DNA of 64,000 nucleotides, taken from positions 467,923-531,922 of the forward strand of contig NZ_JAALDL010000001.1 in the NCBI RefSeq assembly GCF_011045095.1. Direction: 5' to 3'. Shown piece by piece: positions 24,858-34,477 of this stretch (positions within the stretch are counted from its first letter, which is position 1; every line of letters starts with the position of its first letter). The notes below the pieces were generated by a model that was not told the DNA's origin, ran no database searches, and saw only the letters and a list, made by a program, of their open reading frames with translations. A program made the translations under genes and the position numbers. The stretch is from Grimontia sedimenti (GTDB lineage: Bacteria; Pseudomonadota; Gammaproteobacteria; Enterobacterales; Vibrionaceae).

Positions 24858-26471
24858 CTAATGCTTTCGACTGAGGCGCATTTTCTTTCGCGACCGTTTG
24901 TGCTGATACATGGTTTTATCTGCTTCGCTAAGCCATTGTTCTGCTGATACAACTTTCTCTGAAAGCTCAATCGCTCCAAGACTTATCGACACATTGACAC
25001 CTTCCGGAAGGCCATCACTCTCAATGTCACATTTCAGGCGCTCAAGAATGTGTGGGATTTCTGCTTTAGCGGTGTGTCTAAGCAGTACAACGAATTCATC
25101 ACCACCAATTCGACCAGCAACATCGGAGTCACGGATATTTGAAGTTAAATGTCCGGCTATCGCTTTCAGGACTTTATCGCCTACGTCGTGCCCGTAAGAA
25201 TCGTTGATGTTCTTAAAACCATCGGCATCGATATAAACCAGCACAGATGGATCGCTGGTCTTATCGAACTCCTGATAAGCGTCCTGTATGTCCGTCATGA
25301 TGGCATGACGTGACTTGATACCGGTCAGCGAATCGTATTCCACCATTTCCCGCAGCTTTTTCGCCATCACAACCACGGTATCCCTTTGGTCAATCTCTGC
25401 GGTGATATCAGTCAGTGTGCCTACGCGATAAATCAGTTCACCGTTTCCATCAAAAACACAGTTGCCGCTGTCGCGGATGTGCTTCACCCTGCCGTCATCA
25501 AACAACAGTCGATAGTTAATATTCCAAGAGTCAGTTGATGCGGAAAAACGTGTGCTCTCTGCCATCTCTCTTTCAGAGGGATGGATCTTGTTTAAGAAGG
25601 CGCGAGGATCGTGATAAAGAACTTCGACTTTCTCTTCCCAGATAGTGTCGTAGCATTTGTTGACGTAAAACAGACGCGCAGGATCCGCAGCAGAAATCCA
25701 CACCACGGAACTGACATTCTCAGCGATCGCTCGAAACCGTCGCTCTGATGTGGCAATGGCTTCCTGCAATTGTTTTTCTTCATGGATATCCAAAACAGCA
25801 ATCAGAAACTGCTGTTGGTTGGTGTACTTGCAGTTAATCGAAGAAACAAAAGTGCGCACCCAGATTTGATGCCCATTTTTGTGAAGATAACGTTTGTCGA
25901 CCCTGTACTGGTTACCTGAACTCAATGTAAGGTTTTCGCGCAGCGGCTTTTCGCTGTTTGCATCTGAATGATAGGTAAGATCAAATTCGGTCAGTGACTG
26001 AATCTCTTCATCCTGATAACCCAACATGGCCAAGTACGCTGGATTCACACTGATAAAACGGCCTTCGGTATCCACGCGCGCCATGCCCATAGGTAAGCGT
26101 TCCTGAAGGGCTTCATTCAATTCATCATCAGGATAGTAAAGGGTTAATGCCACAATATAAATGTTGCTGGGAACCGTATTGAGTAGGTTCACTTTGAGGA
26201 TGTAAGTGTCTTTGCTTCTTGTCAGGCGAACAACTTTGGTAAATGGCTCATGCTTTACCGCTTGGGAAACGACCTGAAAGTAACGGATAACTTCATTCCA
26301 CGTAGCCGTGGTGAGATAGCCGTCGATGTTGGCTTCATCTGGCATAATCTGGAACAGCTGCTGACACTCACGGTTACTCTGAATGATCTCGCCGAGGTCA
26401 TTGATAATCACCATGGGTACAGGTGCCAGTTCAAAAAACTGCATCTGGAAGGGGCTGTCTGTCTGAAACAT
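24858..26471 (-). CDS. diguanylate cyclase with tandem PAS domains
   Basis: A 537-residue soluble signalling protein with three PAS-like regions (about 1-110, 115-235 and 240-360, the later ones PAS-PAC with characteristic RFRAIAENVSSVVWIS and GRVKHIRDSG) and a C-terminal GGDEF domain. The active site GGDEF is at 456-460, and the product-inhibition site RxxD is intact at R447-D450, so it should make c-di-GMP with feedback control. No EAL domain is present. No membrane segment is seen, so the signal is probably cytosolic (redox, light or a ligand through PAS). With the HD-GYP enzyme at 13.9 kb this gives opposing activities within 11 kb. Confidence 0.9.
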   Translation of the reverse strand: MFQTDSPFQMQFFELAPVPMVIINDLGEIIQSNRECQQLFQIMPDEANIDGYLTTATWNEVIRYFQVVSQAVKHEPFTKVVRLTRSKDTYILKVNLLNTVPSNIYIVALTLYYPDDELNEALQERLPMGMARVDTEGRFISVNPAYLAMLGYQDEEIQSLTEFDLTYHSDANSEKPLRENLTLSSGNQYRVDKRYLHKNGHQIWVRTFVSSINCKYTNQQQFLIAVLDIHEEKQLQEAIATSERRFRAIAENVSSVVWISAADPARLFYVNKCYDTIWEEKVEVLYHDPRAFLNKIHPSEREMAESTRFSASTDSWNINYRLLFDDGRVKHIRDSGNCVFDGNGELIYRVGTLTDITAEIDQRDTVVVMAKKLREMVEYDSLTGIKSRHAIMTDIQDAYQEFDKTSDPSVLVYIDADGFKNINDSYGHDVGDKVLKAIAGHLTSNIRDSDVAGRIGGDEFVVLLRHTAKAEIPHILERLKCDIESDGLPEGVNVSISLGAIELSEKVVSAEQWLSEADKTMYQHKRSRKKMRLSRKH

Positions 26472-26674
26472 CCGAGTCTGTCATGTCCTGTTGCCACTGA
26501 GGCACTTTCAAGAAAAAGGCTCATAAGTACGAGCCCTGCACTCAACCAACATACTAGCGATAAACCACGAAGACATTTGTCTCAGATTTACGTCCATGCA
26601 GATAAAACATGCAATGATATCAATCGTCGTTGGTTAATCTGTACATTCTTCTGTGTTCAACCAGCCATCTATTT

Positions 26675-27340
26675 TCAACTGACACCGGGGTAAGGAAGGT
26701 GTCCAACCTTTACCCATAACAATGTGTCTTCTTCTGCGTATGGGTTGTATTCGAACATATGCGGATTTCGGATCCAGGTTCCTTGCCCATATCTGCCAAA
26801 TTCATCACGATACTCCCCTTCAAGCACATATACCTCTTCACCGCAGAAGTGGGAAATATTGAAAAAGTGCTGTCCCGCCGGCCATCGAATCATGGCAACC
26901 TGTTCGCCATTAAATTCATGAAGTGGGAGCATCAACAAGCGCCCCTGACCTTCTATCCAATCTTCTTCCGAACGCGTATTGATTCGTACCTGATTGCGAT
27001 CGTTAGCTGAAAACTGATGAAGTTTAACCAGTAAGGTGCATCCAACTTCGCTATAGGGCGTATGGGAAGATCCGGGAGGGTTCCGAATGTAGGTACCTGC
27101 CGGATAGTCCCCTGTTTCATCAGAAAAGATGCCTTCAAGGACAAGAATTTCCTCTCCCAATGGATGTTCATGACGAGAAAAGGAAGACTTGGGTGCGTAT
27201 TTCACAATACTGGTGGCATGCCCACGTTCGGCTCCCTCTCTAGCGAGAGGCTTACGAAACACACCACCCGAAGGCGATGGCTGCCAGTCCATATCGCTGG
27301 TATCTATGATCACCCGCTGGTCAAACTGCATATTCAGCAT
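26675..27340 (-). CDS. bicupin protein, ChrR-like cupin
   Basis: A 221-residue protein with two cupin barrels. Each has a metal-binding motif: HEHPLGEEILVLEG with a later H in NPPGSSHTPYS, and HFFNISHFCGEEVYVLEGEY with NPHMFEYNP. This arrangement resembles the cupin domain of ChrR, the zinc-binding anti-sigma factor that senses singlet oxygen, but no ECF sigma factor is nearby and no zinc-binding anti-sigma N-terminus is present. It probably binds a metal and may be a small enzyme or sensor. A ribosome site GAGG lies 8 bases upstream. It is monocistronic. Confidence 0.75.
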   Translation of the reverse strand: MLNMQFDQRVIIDTSDMDWQPSPSGGVFRKPLAREGAERGHATSIVKYAPKSSFSRHEHPLGEEILVLEGIFSDETGDYPAGTYIRNPPGSSHTPYSEVGCTLLVKLHQFSANDRNQVRINTRSEEDWIEGQGRLLMLPLHEFNGEQVAMIRWPAGQHFFNISHFCGEEVYVLEGEYRDEFGRYGQGTWIRNPHMFEYNPYAEEDTLLWVKVGHLPYPGVS

Positions 27341-27590
27341 AAAACAGTCCTCAAACAGGGAAACAACCTACACGACCTAACCCAGATTGTTTAAATTTCT
27401 GGAATCAGTCACGCGAATCTTTACCCAAACTACATCAATGATGGAGCGTGGGTTACAGGATTAACGCCCAGTTTCGGCTTGCTGTTTCAACAATATAGCA
27501 GTGTGAATCTGACAGCCTCGTCCCAATCCTTGGAACAGCGTCTATTGATTTAGCAAATACGTAAGTAAATATTTCAAAGCCACACAAATG
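27341..27590. other. intergenic region between the cupin gene and the deaD terminator
   Basis: About 250 bp with no ORF or repeat that I recognise. It must hold the cupin promoter. Confidence 0.5.
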
Positions 27591-27591
27591 C

Positions 27592-27618
27592 AAAAAGCCC
27601 GCTTTAAAAGCGGGCTTT
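27592..27618 (-). terminator. terminator of deaD
   Basis: An 11-bp stem (27618-27608 with 27604-27594 on the minus strand) is followed by TTTTTG. Confidence 0.88.
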
Positions 27619-27645
27619 GGGATATTGAATGGCTAATCGGGCAGA

Positions 27646-29520
27646 TTATGCGTCAGCGTGACGGCGCTCACCACGGAAAGAGCGTTTGTCGCCACCACGG
27701 TCACGGTCAAAGCGACGGCCACCACGATCACCACGACCTTCGCCACGGTTGCCACCACGAGGACCACGGTCATCAAAGCGACGTGGACCGCGCTCGCCAC
27801 CACCGTTACGGTCACCGCCATTGCGACGACGTGGTGGAGACATGTCAACGTGACCCTCAACCAGTTGTGCATCAGTTGCTTTCTGGCGAATGCGTAGTTG
27901 CTTCAGTTGACCCAGGATTTCTTTTGGCATTTTCTTCGGCAGCTGAACGTAAGTGTGACCTGTTGCCAGCTTGATTGAACCGATGAATTGCTTCTCAAGA
28001 CCCAGTTCGTTAGCAATTGCACCAACGATATCTTTAACTTGAACGCCTTGATCACGGCCAACTTGCAATTGGTAAGTATCCCAATCTGCTGCGTTGTAGC
28101 TACGACGCTCACCACGCTCTGAACGATCACGTGGACCACGATCATCACGGCGAGATTCACGACGACGGCTGTCACGCTCCATCGCTGCGATCATTGGATC
28201 AGGACCGTTGTAGAACAGCGGGCGTTTGCCTTGCTGACGTTGAAGCAGCATTGCAGCCAGTGTTGCCGCATCTACATCGATTTGCTCTTGCAGTTTTTCA
28301 ACCAGACCAACGAACGCTTCAATGCTGTCAGACTCTTTCTGCTCTTGTAGATCAGCAGCCAGACGTGCCAGACGCGCTTCAGCAACTTTGTCACGCAGTG
28401 GAAGTTGAATTTCTTCCATGCGGGTAGATGTCACACGCTCGATGGTACGCAGCATACGGATTTGGTTAGTACGAACCAGCAGGATTGCTTTACCTGCACG
28501 TCCCGCACGACCTGTACGACCGATACGGTGAATGTACGATTCAACATCGAATGGGATGTCGTAGTTGAATACGTGAGTAATACGTGGCACATCAAGACCA
28601 CGTGCTACAACATCAGTCGCAACCAGAATGTCGATAACACCACGTTTGATATGATCAACAGTACGCTCACGCAGAGACTGTGGGATATCACCGTGCAGTG
28701 CAGCGGCTTTGAAGCCACGCGCGCTTAGCCAATCAGCCAGACGCTCGGTGTCCTGACGGGTACGCACGAATACAATAGATGCGTCAGTTTCTTCAGTTTC
28801 AAGCAGACGAGACATCGCTTCGTCTTTCTCTACGCCTTTAACAACCCAGAACTGCTGTTCAACTTTCTCAACAGTACGGTTGCTGCCTGCTACGTCGATA
28901 CGAGCAGGTTCGCGCAGGAAGCGGTCAACAATTTCTTTAACCATTGGAGGCATGGTTGCAGAGAACAGAACACGTTGTGCTGATTCTGGCGCTTGCTCCA
29001 TGATCCAGGTAACGTCGTCAACGAAGCCCATTTTCAGCATTTCGTCAGCTTCATCCAGAACGAAAGTGTGTACTTCGTCCAGCTGCAGACGTTCGCGGTT
29101 GATCAGGTCTTTAACACGGCCTGGGGTACCAACAACAATGTGAGCGCCGCTGCGCAGAGCACGCATTTGGTCAACGATTGACGCGCCGCCGTAGATTTCG
29201 AGAACTTTCAAGCCATTGATGTTTTGGCCAAGTTGTTTTACTTCCGCCGCAACCTGAATTGCCAGTTCGCGGGTTGGAGCCATAACAATCGCTTGTGGTT
29301 TGTGCTGTTTCAGGTCCAGTTTGTTCAACAGAGGCAGAGAGAATGCCGCGGTTTTACCGGTACCTGTTTGTGCTTTACCGAGTGCATCCACACCGGTCAG
29401 AAGTAGAGGAATTGAAGCTGCCTGGATAGGAGTCGGCGCTACAAAGCCGATTGCGTCAAGAGCAGAAAGAATGTTTTCAGCCAGATCTAACTGGCGAAAT
29501 TCAGTAACAGTATCTTGCAT
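27646..29520 (-). CDS. deaD: DEAD-box RNA helicase DeaD/CsdA
   Basis: A 624-residue cold-shock RNA helicase involved in 50S ribosome assembly and mRNA decay at low temperature. Motifs in order: AQTGTGKT (Walker A), PTRELAIQ, TPGRVKD, VLDEADEML, SATMPP, then HRIGRTGRAGR. The RNA-recognition domain DbpA-like part follows, and the last 60 residues are an RGG/RRFD-rich basic tail (GGNRGEGRGDRGGRRFD). The ATG at 29520 begins MQDTVTEF; a TTG at 29541 opens the frame earlier but is unlikely. The last part of the gene has very strong Arg/Gly codon repetition, producing long spurious ORFs on the opposite strand. Cold induction is expected from the family. Confidence 0.94.
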   Translation of the reverse strand: MQDTVTEFRQLDLAENILSALDAIGFVAPTPIQAASIPLLLTGVDALGKAQTGTGKTAAFSLPLLNKLDLKQHKPQAIVMAPTRELAIQVAAEVKQLGQNINGLKVLEIYGGASIVDQMRALRSGAHIVVGTPGRVKDLINRERLQLDEVHTFVLDEADEMLKMGFVDDVTWIMEQAPESAQRVLFSATMPPMVKEIVDRFLREPARIDVAGSNRTVEKVEQQFWVVKGVEKDEAMSRLLETEETDASIVFVRTRQDTERLADWLSARGFKAAALHGDIPQSLRERTVDHIKRGVIDILVATDVVARGLDVPRITHVFNYDIPFDVESYIHRIGRTGRAGRAGKAILLVRTNQIRMLRTIERVTSTRMEEIQLPLRDKVAEARLARLAADLQEQKESDSIEAFVGLVEKLQEQIDVDAATLAAMLLQRQQGKRPLFYNGPDPMIAAMERDSRRRESRRDDRGPRDRSERGERRSYNAADWDTYQLQVGRDQGVQVKDIVGAIANELGLEKQFIGSIKLATGHTYVQLPKKMPKEILGQLKQLRIRQKATDAQLVEGHVDMSPPRRRNGGDRNGGGERGPRRFDDRGPRGGNRGEGRGDRGGRRFDRDRGGDKRSFRGERRHADA

Positions 29521-29820
29521 TGGGATCCAATATATAGACAAAAAAAACGGGGCCCTGCTAGCGGTTTCGCACTGTTATTATTCACTGATACAGGGTCACT
29601 ACTCAGAACTAAGTGACTTCCTACTCTCTGTAACAGTATCTAACGCTACGGGCCTCGACAAATAAGGCGTGCATTCTGCGCCACTAGACCAAAAAAAGCC
29701 AGAAAAAATTGAACAAGTTCACAATTCTTTCTACGACTGATGGCTTTTTGACTGCAAACGCCTATTTCGAAAACAAATTGCTGTTATTTCAGGCAGGACG
29801 TTATAGTGAGGTTGGATTTC
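29521..29820 (-). promoter_or_regulatory. deaD upstream region
   Basis: About 300 bp with no ORF. As the leader and promoter of a cold-shock helicase it may carry a long 5' untranslated region. On the minus strand TTGTCG and GATACT at about 29612-29663 are weak promoter candidates. I see no clear cold-box sequence. Confidence 0.3.
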
Positions 29821-30711
29821 TTAGTCAAGACAAACCCTATTTTGTCCCAACTTAATCGCAGTTGTTTTCAGTTTCTCTGCGCGTTTCATGATTTTAAGTT
29901 TTCGGGTAAAGACGGAAACCGAGCTCAGGGTCATGCCAAGACTCAGGGTCACACGCTGGTAATTCGCTGAAGGTTTGTTAGGAATATTGAGATGATAGAC
30001 ACCATGCACCATGTTTTCCGCGACCTCTCGCAGCATCAAATCATCATCATGTAGTAAAAGAAGAGAAAATGTTCCCGGTGACGAATAAGCAAACATTCCC
30101 GAAAGATGCGAACCCACCTGTCTTTCCATCACATCAGCCAGCTTTTTGACTAAATTTGTCGCAGCCATGTCGCCATAAAATTTTCGATATCCTGCAAAGC
30201 AATCAATATCGATAGACAAAGCCGCAATCCGCAGTTTTTCTTTTCTCGCCTGTTTTAACAACCCCGGCAATGCCATTTGCATTGCCAAAGCATTCGGCAA
30301 GCCCGTATCCGGGTCGGTGATGCCCATCCAGCGTTCATTTCGCTTCTTGGCAAACAACTTATGCTTGAGTGCCTTTAATTCAGATTCGCGCTTACTATTG
30401 ATGGTAACAAGCTGACCGTATCGGGCGTCAGAAGCTTCTGTGTGCCGAAGCTTCACGATTTTCTGGCAAACTGAAGCGGCAAGCAGTTTTATCGCTTCTT
30501 TTTTCGGTTCATCAAGAGGGGTCCGGTATAGAAGGTTATCTGCAGCCAGCCAACCAATGCACTCGTCACCATCCCACATCGCCATCATGATATTCCAGCC
30601 AATACCCACCTGCTCCTTTCCAAAATAAAGGGGCACGTTTTCTTTTACGATCAGTTCATTTTTTTGGTAAAAGCTTCTTCCATAAAAAGCGTATTCGGCA
30701 TTTCCTGGCAA
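29821..30711 (-). CDS. degenerate GGDEF-domain protein, distal half of a frameshifted gene
   Basis: The frame contains the rest of a GAF domain (VPLYFGKEQVGIGWNIMMAMWDGDECIGWLAADN) and then a GGDEF-fold domain beginning DPDTGLPNALAMQMAL. Its active-site loop reads SSPGTF where GGDEF is expected (FAYSSPGTFSLLLL), and no RxxD inhibition site is seen, so it should not synthesise c-di-GMP; it may be a c-di-GMP or GTP binder. The 5' part of the same protein lies in the other frame (30651-31484). The two join perfectly if the seven-A run at 30665-30659 (minus strand) is read as eight. As annotated, the frame's own ATG at 30711 is probably not a real start. Confidence 0.65.
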   Translation of the reverse strand: MPGNAEYAFYGRSFYQKNELIVKENVPLYFGKEQVGIGWNIMMAMWDGDECIGWLAADNLLYRTPLDEPKKEAIKLLAASVCQKIVKLRHTEASDARYGQLVTINSKRESELKALKHKLFAKKRNERWMGITDPDTGLPNALAMQMALPGLLKQARKEKLRIAALSIDIDCFAGYRKFYGDMAATNLVKKLADVMERQVGSHLSGMFAYSSPGTFSLLLLHDDDLMLREVAENMVHGVYHLNIPNKPSANYQRVTLSLGMTLSSVSVFTRKLKIMKRAEKLKTTAIKLGQNRVCLD

Positions 30712-31484
30712 AACTCGGAACGGTCTACCACCTGACCATCAGGATCGGTTCCCCAAGTTCCCCACATTTTGTGGGTTTCCACATCACACAGAAAAATACC
30801 CATACGATCAATTTGCAGCTTATCCCGCCCTAATTCGACAGCGATTCGACATAAAGAATTAATGGTAGTGGCTTTGGTAAACCGTAGGGAAATTTCATGC
30901 AGGTTTTTCAGGTAGCCCAGTTGCGAAGCAAGCGTGTGATTGTGCAACGCGAGGTCGAGTTCGCTTTTACGGCTATTGACGTTTTGCTGATTTAGACGAT
31001 GCGCAAGGATTTTGCATTTCAGGTGCGTGTCGACATTTTCTCGCACCCAGTCAAAGCCTTTTTCGGACAGTCTGCGTTCACGGGTTGATGTTTCAGCCTC
31101 AACCAGCAGATACCCAAGCCGATGCTCTCTTTTATAAAGAGGAATGACGGCATGTTCCCAGAGCTGGTTGTCTTGCTGCCAACCGCCGTTAAACGCCAGT
31201 TCGGAAATAAAAGAAAAATGCTGTTTGTGCTTGTTGGCGAGAGATTCCCAGTCAATATAGTAACCACTATATTCTTCGCAGGGTTTGAAGGCAGGGTAAA
31301 AGTTAAATACATCCTGTGTCTGGCTGGCGATGAGCTTCAGCTTATCATCAACTAATACAAACAGAGCAATATTGCTGATTCCGTTTTCACAGACCAGGCG
31401 GCTAAAGATGTCTTCACACCATTTATCCAGCGTGCTCGACACATCTTCAGCTGTACACCTTTGCTGCACTTCAGCACTTTCCAT
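30651..31484 (-). CDS. GAF-domain protein, proximal half of a frameshifted gene
   Basis: A 277-residue frame with a first GAF-like region (about 15-150), a helical linker and the start of a second GAF domain (LHEISLRFTKATTINSLCRIAVELGRDKL). It stops right after FMEEAFTKKMN, inside the GAF fold. The -1 frame continues the domain as KKNELIVKENVPLYF, so the gene appears split at a run of seven A (minus strand, 30665-30659). A programmed -1 slip or transcriptional slippage on A7 could produce the full protein of about 550 residues; a sequencing miscount or true inactivation is equally possible. Confidence 0.65.
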   Translation of the reverse strand: MESAEVQQRCTAEDVSSTLDKWCEDIFSRLVCENGISNIALFVLVDDKLKLIASQTQDVFNFYPAFKPCEEYSGYYIDWESLANKHKQHFSFISELAFNGGWQQDNQLWEHAVIPLYKREHRLGYLLVEAETSTRERRLSEKGFDWVRENVDTHLKCKILAHRLNQQNVNSRKSELDLALHNHTLASQLGYLKNLHEISLRFTKATTINSLCRIAVELGRDKLQIDRMGIFLCDVETHKMWGTWGTDPDGQVVDRSEFCQEMPNTLFMEEAFTKKMN

Positions 31485-31663
31485 ACGCCAAACCGTTACA
31501 TCCTTTTACGAAAGTGTCATTTTGTCATTGATGTTGAATATGGCCTCTTCGTTACATCAAGTTTGCGAGAGAAATGGTTATTCTTATTTCATTTCGATGA
31601 CTTACCTCTCAGTTTGCGCTAAGGCGCAACAGATATCGTCACGTAGGTTTAATGAGTGATGAC

Positions 31664-31692
31664 TTGGTTTTGGGCTACTGAATCCGTATAGT
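31664..31692 (+). promoter_or_regulatory. putative sigma-70 promoter of rnb
   Basis: TTGGTT (31664-31669) and TATAGT (31687-31692) are separated by 17 bases and lie 30 bp before the rnb start codon. Confidence 0.55.
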
Positions 31693-31721
31693 GTGGCGGT
31701 TCACAATCTGAGACCAGGCTA

Positions 31722-33719
31722 ATGTTTCAAGACAATCCATTACTTGCACAGCTAAAGCAGCAAATCAAAGAGACCATTCCTAAAAAAGAAGGTTCGATCA
31801 AAGCAACCGAAAAAGGGTTTGGCTTCCTCGAAGTAGACAGTAAAACCAGCTACTTCATTCCGCCTGCATACATGAAAAAAGTCATGCATGGCGATAAAGT
31901 CGTCGCGCTTATCCGCACCGAAAAAGAAAAAGAAGTGGCTGAGCCAGACGAACTGATTGAACAATCGGTAGAGCGTTTTATTGGCCGTGTAAAAATGATC
32001 CGCGACAAACTGAATGTCGTGCCTGATAGCCCTCAACTCAAAGATGCCATCCGCGCAAAAACCCAAAAAGGTTTGAGCCGTGACGCACTGTCTGAAGGTG
32101 ACTGGGTCGTCGCTACTCTGATTCAACACCCATTGAAAGGCGACAACAACTTTTTCTGTGAAATCAGTGAAAAAATCACAGATGCCAACGACAAGATCGC
32201 GCCTTGGTGGGTCACTCTGGCTAAACATAATCTGCCAAACCAAGAACCGGCACCACAGCCTAGCTGGGAGATGCTGGACGAATCTTTGGTTCGTGAAGAC
32301 CTGACCCACCTGCCTTTTATTACTATCGACAGCGAGTCCACCAAAGACATGGACGATGCGCTGCATACAGTGGCAAACGAAGATGGCACTTTCACGCTGA
32401 CCATTGCGATTGCAGATCCAACGGCATATGTCGCTCAAGGCACCGATCTGGATAAAGAAGCGCGTGAACGTGGATTCACTATTTATCTGCCGGGCCGCAA
32501 TATTCCAATGTTGCCGCGCGAACTGAGTGACGACTTGTGCTCACTGCGTGACGAAGAAATTCGTCCTGCTCTATGCTGCCGCGTTACCCTATTAGCAGAT
32601 GGCACTATCTCAGAAGATGCGCAATTCTTCTCGGCTACCATTAAGTCTCAAGGCCGCCTGGCTTATGACAATGTTTCTGATCTTCTGGAAACTGGTTCTT
32701 GTGAGAAATGGCAACCATCAGAGGTCATTGCTGAACAAGTGAATGCGCTACACAATCTGGCTAAAGCGCGCATGGCATGGCGTGAAGCAAATGCTGTGAC
32801 CTTCCCAGACCGCCCTGACTACCGCTTCGAGCTAAGCGAAGATAACGACGTTGTCGCGATTCACGTTGATCCTCGTCGTATTGCAAATCGCATGGTAGAA
32901 GAAGCAATGATCACGGCAAACATTTGTGCTGGACGTGCCCTTCGTGAACATTTTGGTTTCGGCGTATTCAACACCCATGCTGGCTTCCACCCAGAGAAAA
33001 TGGCGGATGCAATTGAGCTTATCAACGGTCACGGCGGCAACGTGACTGCTGAACAGCTCGCAACTATCGAAGGTTTCAGTGCTTTGCGTCGTTGGTTGAA
33101 CGAGCAGGAAACCACTTATCTGGATAACCGCATCCGTAAGTATCAGTCTTACAGTGAAATTGGTAACGCTCCAGCGCCACACTTCGCCATGGGCCTTGAT
33201 GTTTATGCCACGTGGACATCTCCAATCCGTAAATACGGCGACATGGTCAACCACCGTCTTCTGAAAGCCATTATTCGTGGTGAAGACGCTGCTCAAACAC
33301 CAGACGAGATGATCGGTGAAGAATTGGCATTGCACCGTAGACACCACCGCATGGCAGAGCGCGATGTAGCAGATTGGTTATATGTCCGCCTTCTTAAAGA
33401 CTGCGTTGCCGAGAAAACGACATATAACGCAGAGATCTTTGATATCAACCGTGCAGGCATGCGTGTTCGTTTGCTGGAAAATGGCGCAATGGCGTTCATT
33501 CCAGCGCCACTGATTGTGGACAATAAGAAACGCATCGAATGTAATGGCGACGCTGGCACCATTTCTGTTGATGGCGTGAAAGAGTTCCAGCTTGGCGATA
33601 CCATTGAAGTCGTTCTGGCTGAAGTCAAAGAACCTACCCGTTCGATCGTTGGTAAACCAACCCGCGAATTCGCAGTGATTGCTGAAAAAGTGGAAGCAGA
33701 ATCAGCCAAAAGCGAGTAA
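31722..33719 (+). CDS. rnb: exoribonuclease II
   Basis: A 665-residue 3'-to-5' exoribonuclease of the RNR superfamily that degrades single-stranded mRNA processively. The catalytic aspartates correspond to E. coli RNase II D201, D207, D209 and D210 and are found at D203, D209, D211 and D212 ([14 protein letters not shown]). Cold-shock-like domains occupy the N-terminus ([13 protein letters not shown]), the RNB domain runs to about residue 520 ([22 protein letters not shown]), and an S1 domain ends the protein. Its length is close to the 644 residues of the E. coli enzyme, and it lacks the lysine-rich tail of RNase R, so it is RNase II rather than Rnr. It is monocistronic with a terminator. 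Confidence 0.94.
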   Translation: MFQDNPLLAQLKQQIKETIPKKEGSIKATEKGFGFLEVDSKTSYFIPPAYMKKVMHGDKVVALIRTEKEKEVAEPDELIEQSVERFIGRVKMIRDKLNVVPDSPQLKDAIRAKTQKGLSRDALSEGDWVVATLIQHPLKGDNNFFCEISEKITDANDKIAPWWVTLAKHNLPNQEPAPQPSWEMLDESLVREDLTHLPFITIDSESTKDMDDALHTVANEDGTFTLTIAIADPTAYVAQGTDLDKEARERGFTIYLPGRNIPMLPRELSDDLCSLRDEEIRPALCCRVTLLADGTISEDAQFFSATIKSQGRLAYDNVSDLLETGSCEKWQPSEVIAEQVNALHNLAKARMAWREANAVTFPDRPDYRFELSEDNDVVAIHVDPRRIANRMVEEAMITANICAGRALREHFGFGVFNTHAGFHPEKMADAIELINGHGGNVTAEQLATIEGFSALRRWLNEQETTYLDNRIRKYQSYSEIGNAPAPHFAMGLDVYATWTSPIRKYGDMVNHRLLKAIIRGEDAAQTPDEMIGEELALHRRHHRMAERDVADWLYVRLLKDCVAEKTTYNAEIFDINRAGMRVRLLENGAMAFIPAPLIVDNKKRIECNGDAGTISVDGVKEFQLGDTIEVVLAEVKEPTRSIVGKPTREFAVIAEKVEAESAKSE

Positions 33720-33736
33720 TCACACTCCAAAATGAC

Positions 33737-33764
33737 AAAAGCCAGACATCAGTCTGGCTTTTTT
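33737..33764 (+). terminator. terminator of rnb
   Basis: An 11-bp stem (33737-33747 with 33752-33762), an ATCA loop and a T run. Confidence 0.9.
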
Positions 33765-33815
33765 GTTTTCATGTTTTCCAATGTGGCTTTGACGGTAGCC
33801 CCTAGATTCAGGTAA

Positions 33816-33843
33816 TAAAAAACCCGGTCCATGGAAGCCGGGT
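33816..33843 (-). terminator. terminator of the minus-strand transcript at 34 kb
   Basis: On the minus strand ACCCGG/CCGGGT (33843-33838 with 33827-33822) is followed by six T. No conventional gene precedes it, which is part of the case for a small transcript at 33816-34090. Confidence 0.75.
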
Positions 33844-34090
33844 ATCGGTTACTTATTTGACTTTTCATGCAGCAAGCGAATGTAAAGTCCAGCTATGCAG
33901 TAACGCCAAAATTGGACCAATCATTGAGTTGTCGGCGGCCAAACCAAAGCTCAGTGACTGTTTGTGTCCAATGATTTGCCTAACGACAAACCTTATTGTT
34001 ATGAAAAAAATCTTACCAAGTGTTGCTGAAAAGCAACTGAACGAGAGAGACATTGCTTAGTCTTCTATCGCTCATTAATTTGTATTGCGT
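33816..34090 (-). ncRNA. candidate small RNA or micro-ORF transcript
   Basis: A complete minus-strand transcription unit of about 275 nt: an extended -10 promoter (TG-G-TATAAT, 34105-34097) and a strong terminator (33843-33816). Inside is a 62-codon frame (34053-33865) with a weak ribosome site and a hydrophobic, Ser/Leu-rich product resembling nothing I know, so a regulatory RNA is as likely as a peptide. It is convergent with rnb. Confidence 0.4.
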
Positions 34091-34096
34091 CGCAAT

Positions 34097-34105
34097 ATTA
34101 TACCA
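34097..34105 (-). promoter_or_regulatory. extended -10 promoter element
   Basis: TGGTATAAT on the minus strand is a perfect -10 hexamer with the TGn extension. The position of the -35 (GTCGAC at 17 bases) is poor, as is usual for extended -10 promoters. Confidence 0.55.
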
Positions 34106-34411
34106 GCATAAGCAATATGGTCGACATCAATGGTGACAATAATCACATAAAACCAGTGCAGTTGTAAAGTTTTTGTCAAAACCCACATCCACAGCGATAA
34201 CAAAAACTGATTCATATTCATTGGGTTACTAAAAGTGTAGTCAGCCAAATCCTGACCTGCCAAATTTTTAGTACAAAACACGCCTATAGATTCAGGCGGT
34301 TATCTTTCACATCTCAGAGGCCATTAAAACAGCAGACTTTTTCAGTTGTATTAACAACACAAATCAGTTGAGCACTCATTATTTGTGATGTTACTGAAGG
34401 ATCGATGGGGC
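34106..34411. other. intergenic spacer left of the DUF1127 terminator
   Basis: About 300 AT-rich bases with no convincing ORF, repeat or RNA that I can name. Confidence 0.4.
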
Positions 34412-34445
34412 AAAAAAATACCGCAGCACCAGACTGGCGTGCGGT
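34412..34445 (-). terminator. terminator of the DUF1127 gene
   Basis: A minus-strand stem ACCGCA/TGCGGT (34445-34440 with 34425-34420) is followed by A then seven T. Confidence 0.8.
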
Positions 34446-34477
34446 CGGATAGTTGGAAGCATCCAAGGACTCGATTC

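Noticed and set aside
27588-27974. 128-codon plus-strand frame rich in His/Asp opposite the deaD tail
   Set aside because: It is the antisense shadow of the Arg/Gly-repeat region of DeaD and has no ribosome site.
31752-32438. 228-codon minus-strand frame within rnb
   Set aside because: Antisense to the conserved RNase II coding sequence and unlike any protein.
33857-34060. 67-codon plus-strand frame downstream of rnb
   Set aside because: No ribosome site, no recognisable composition, and opposite to the better supported promoter-terminator unit on the minus strand.
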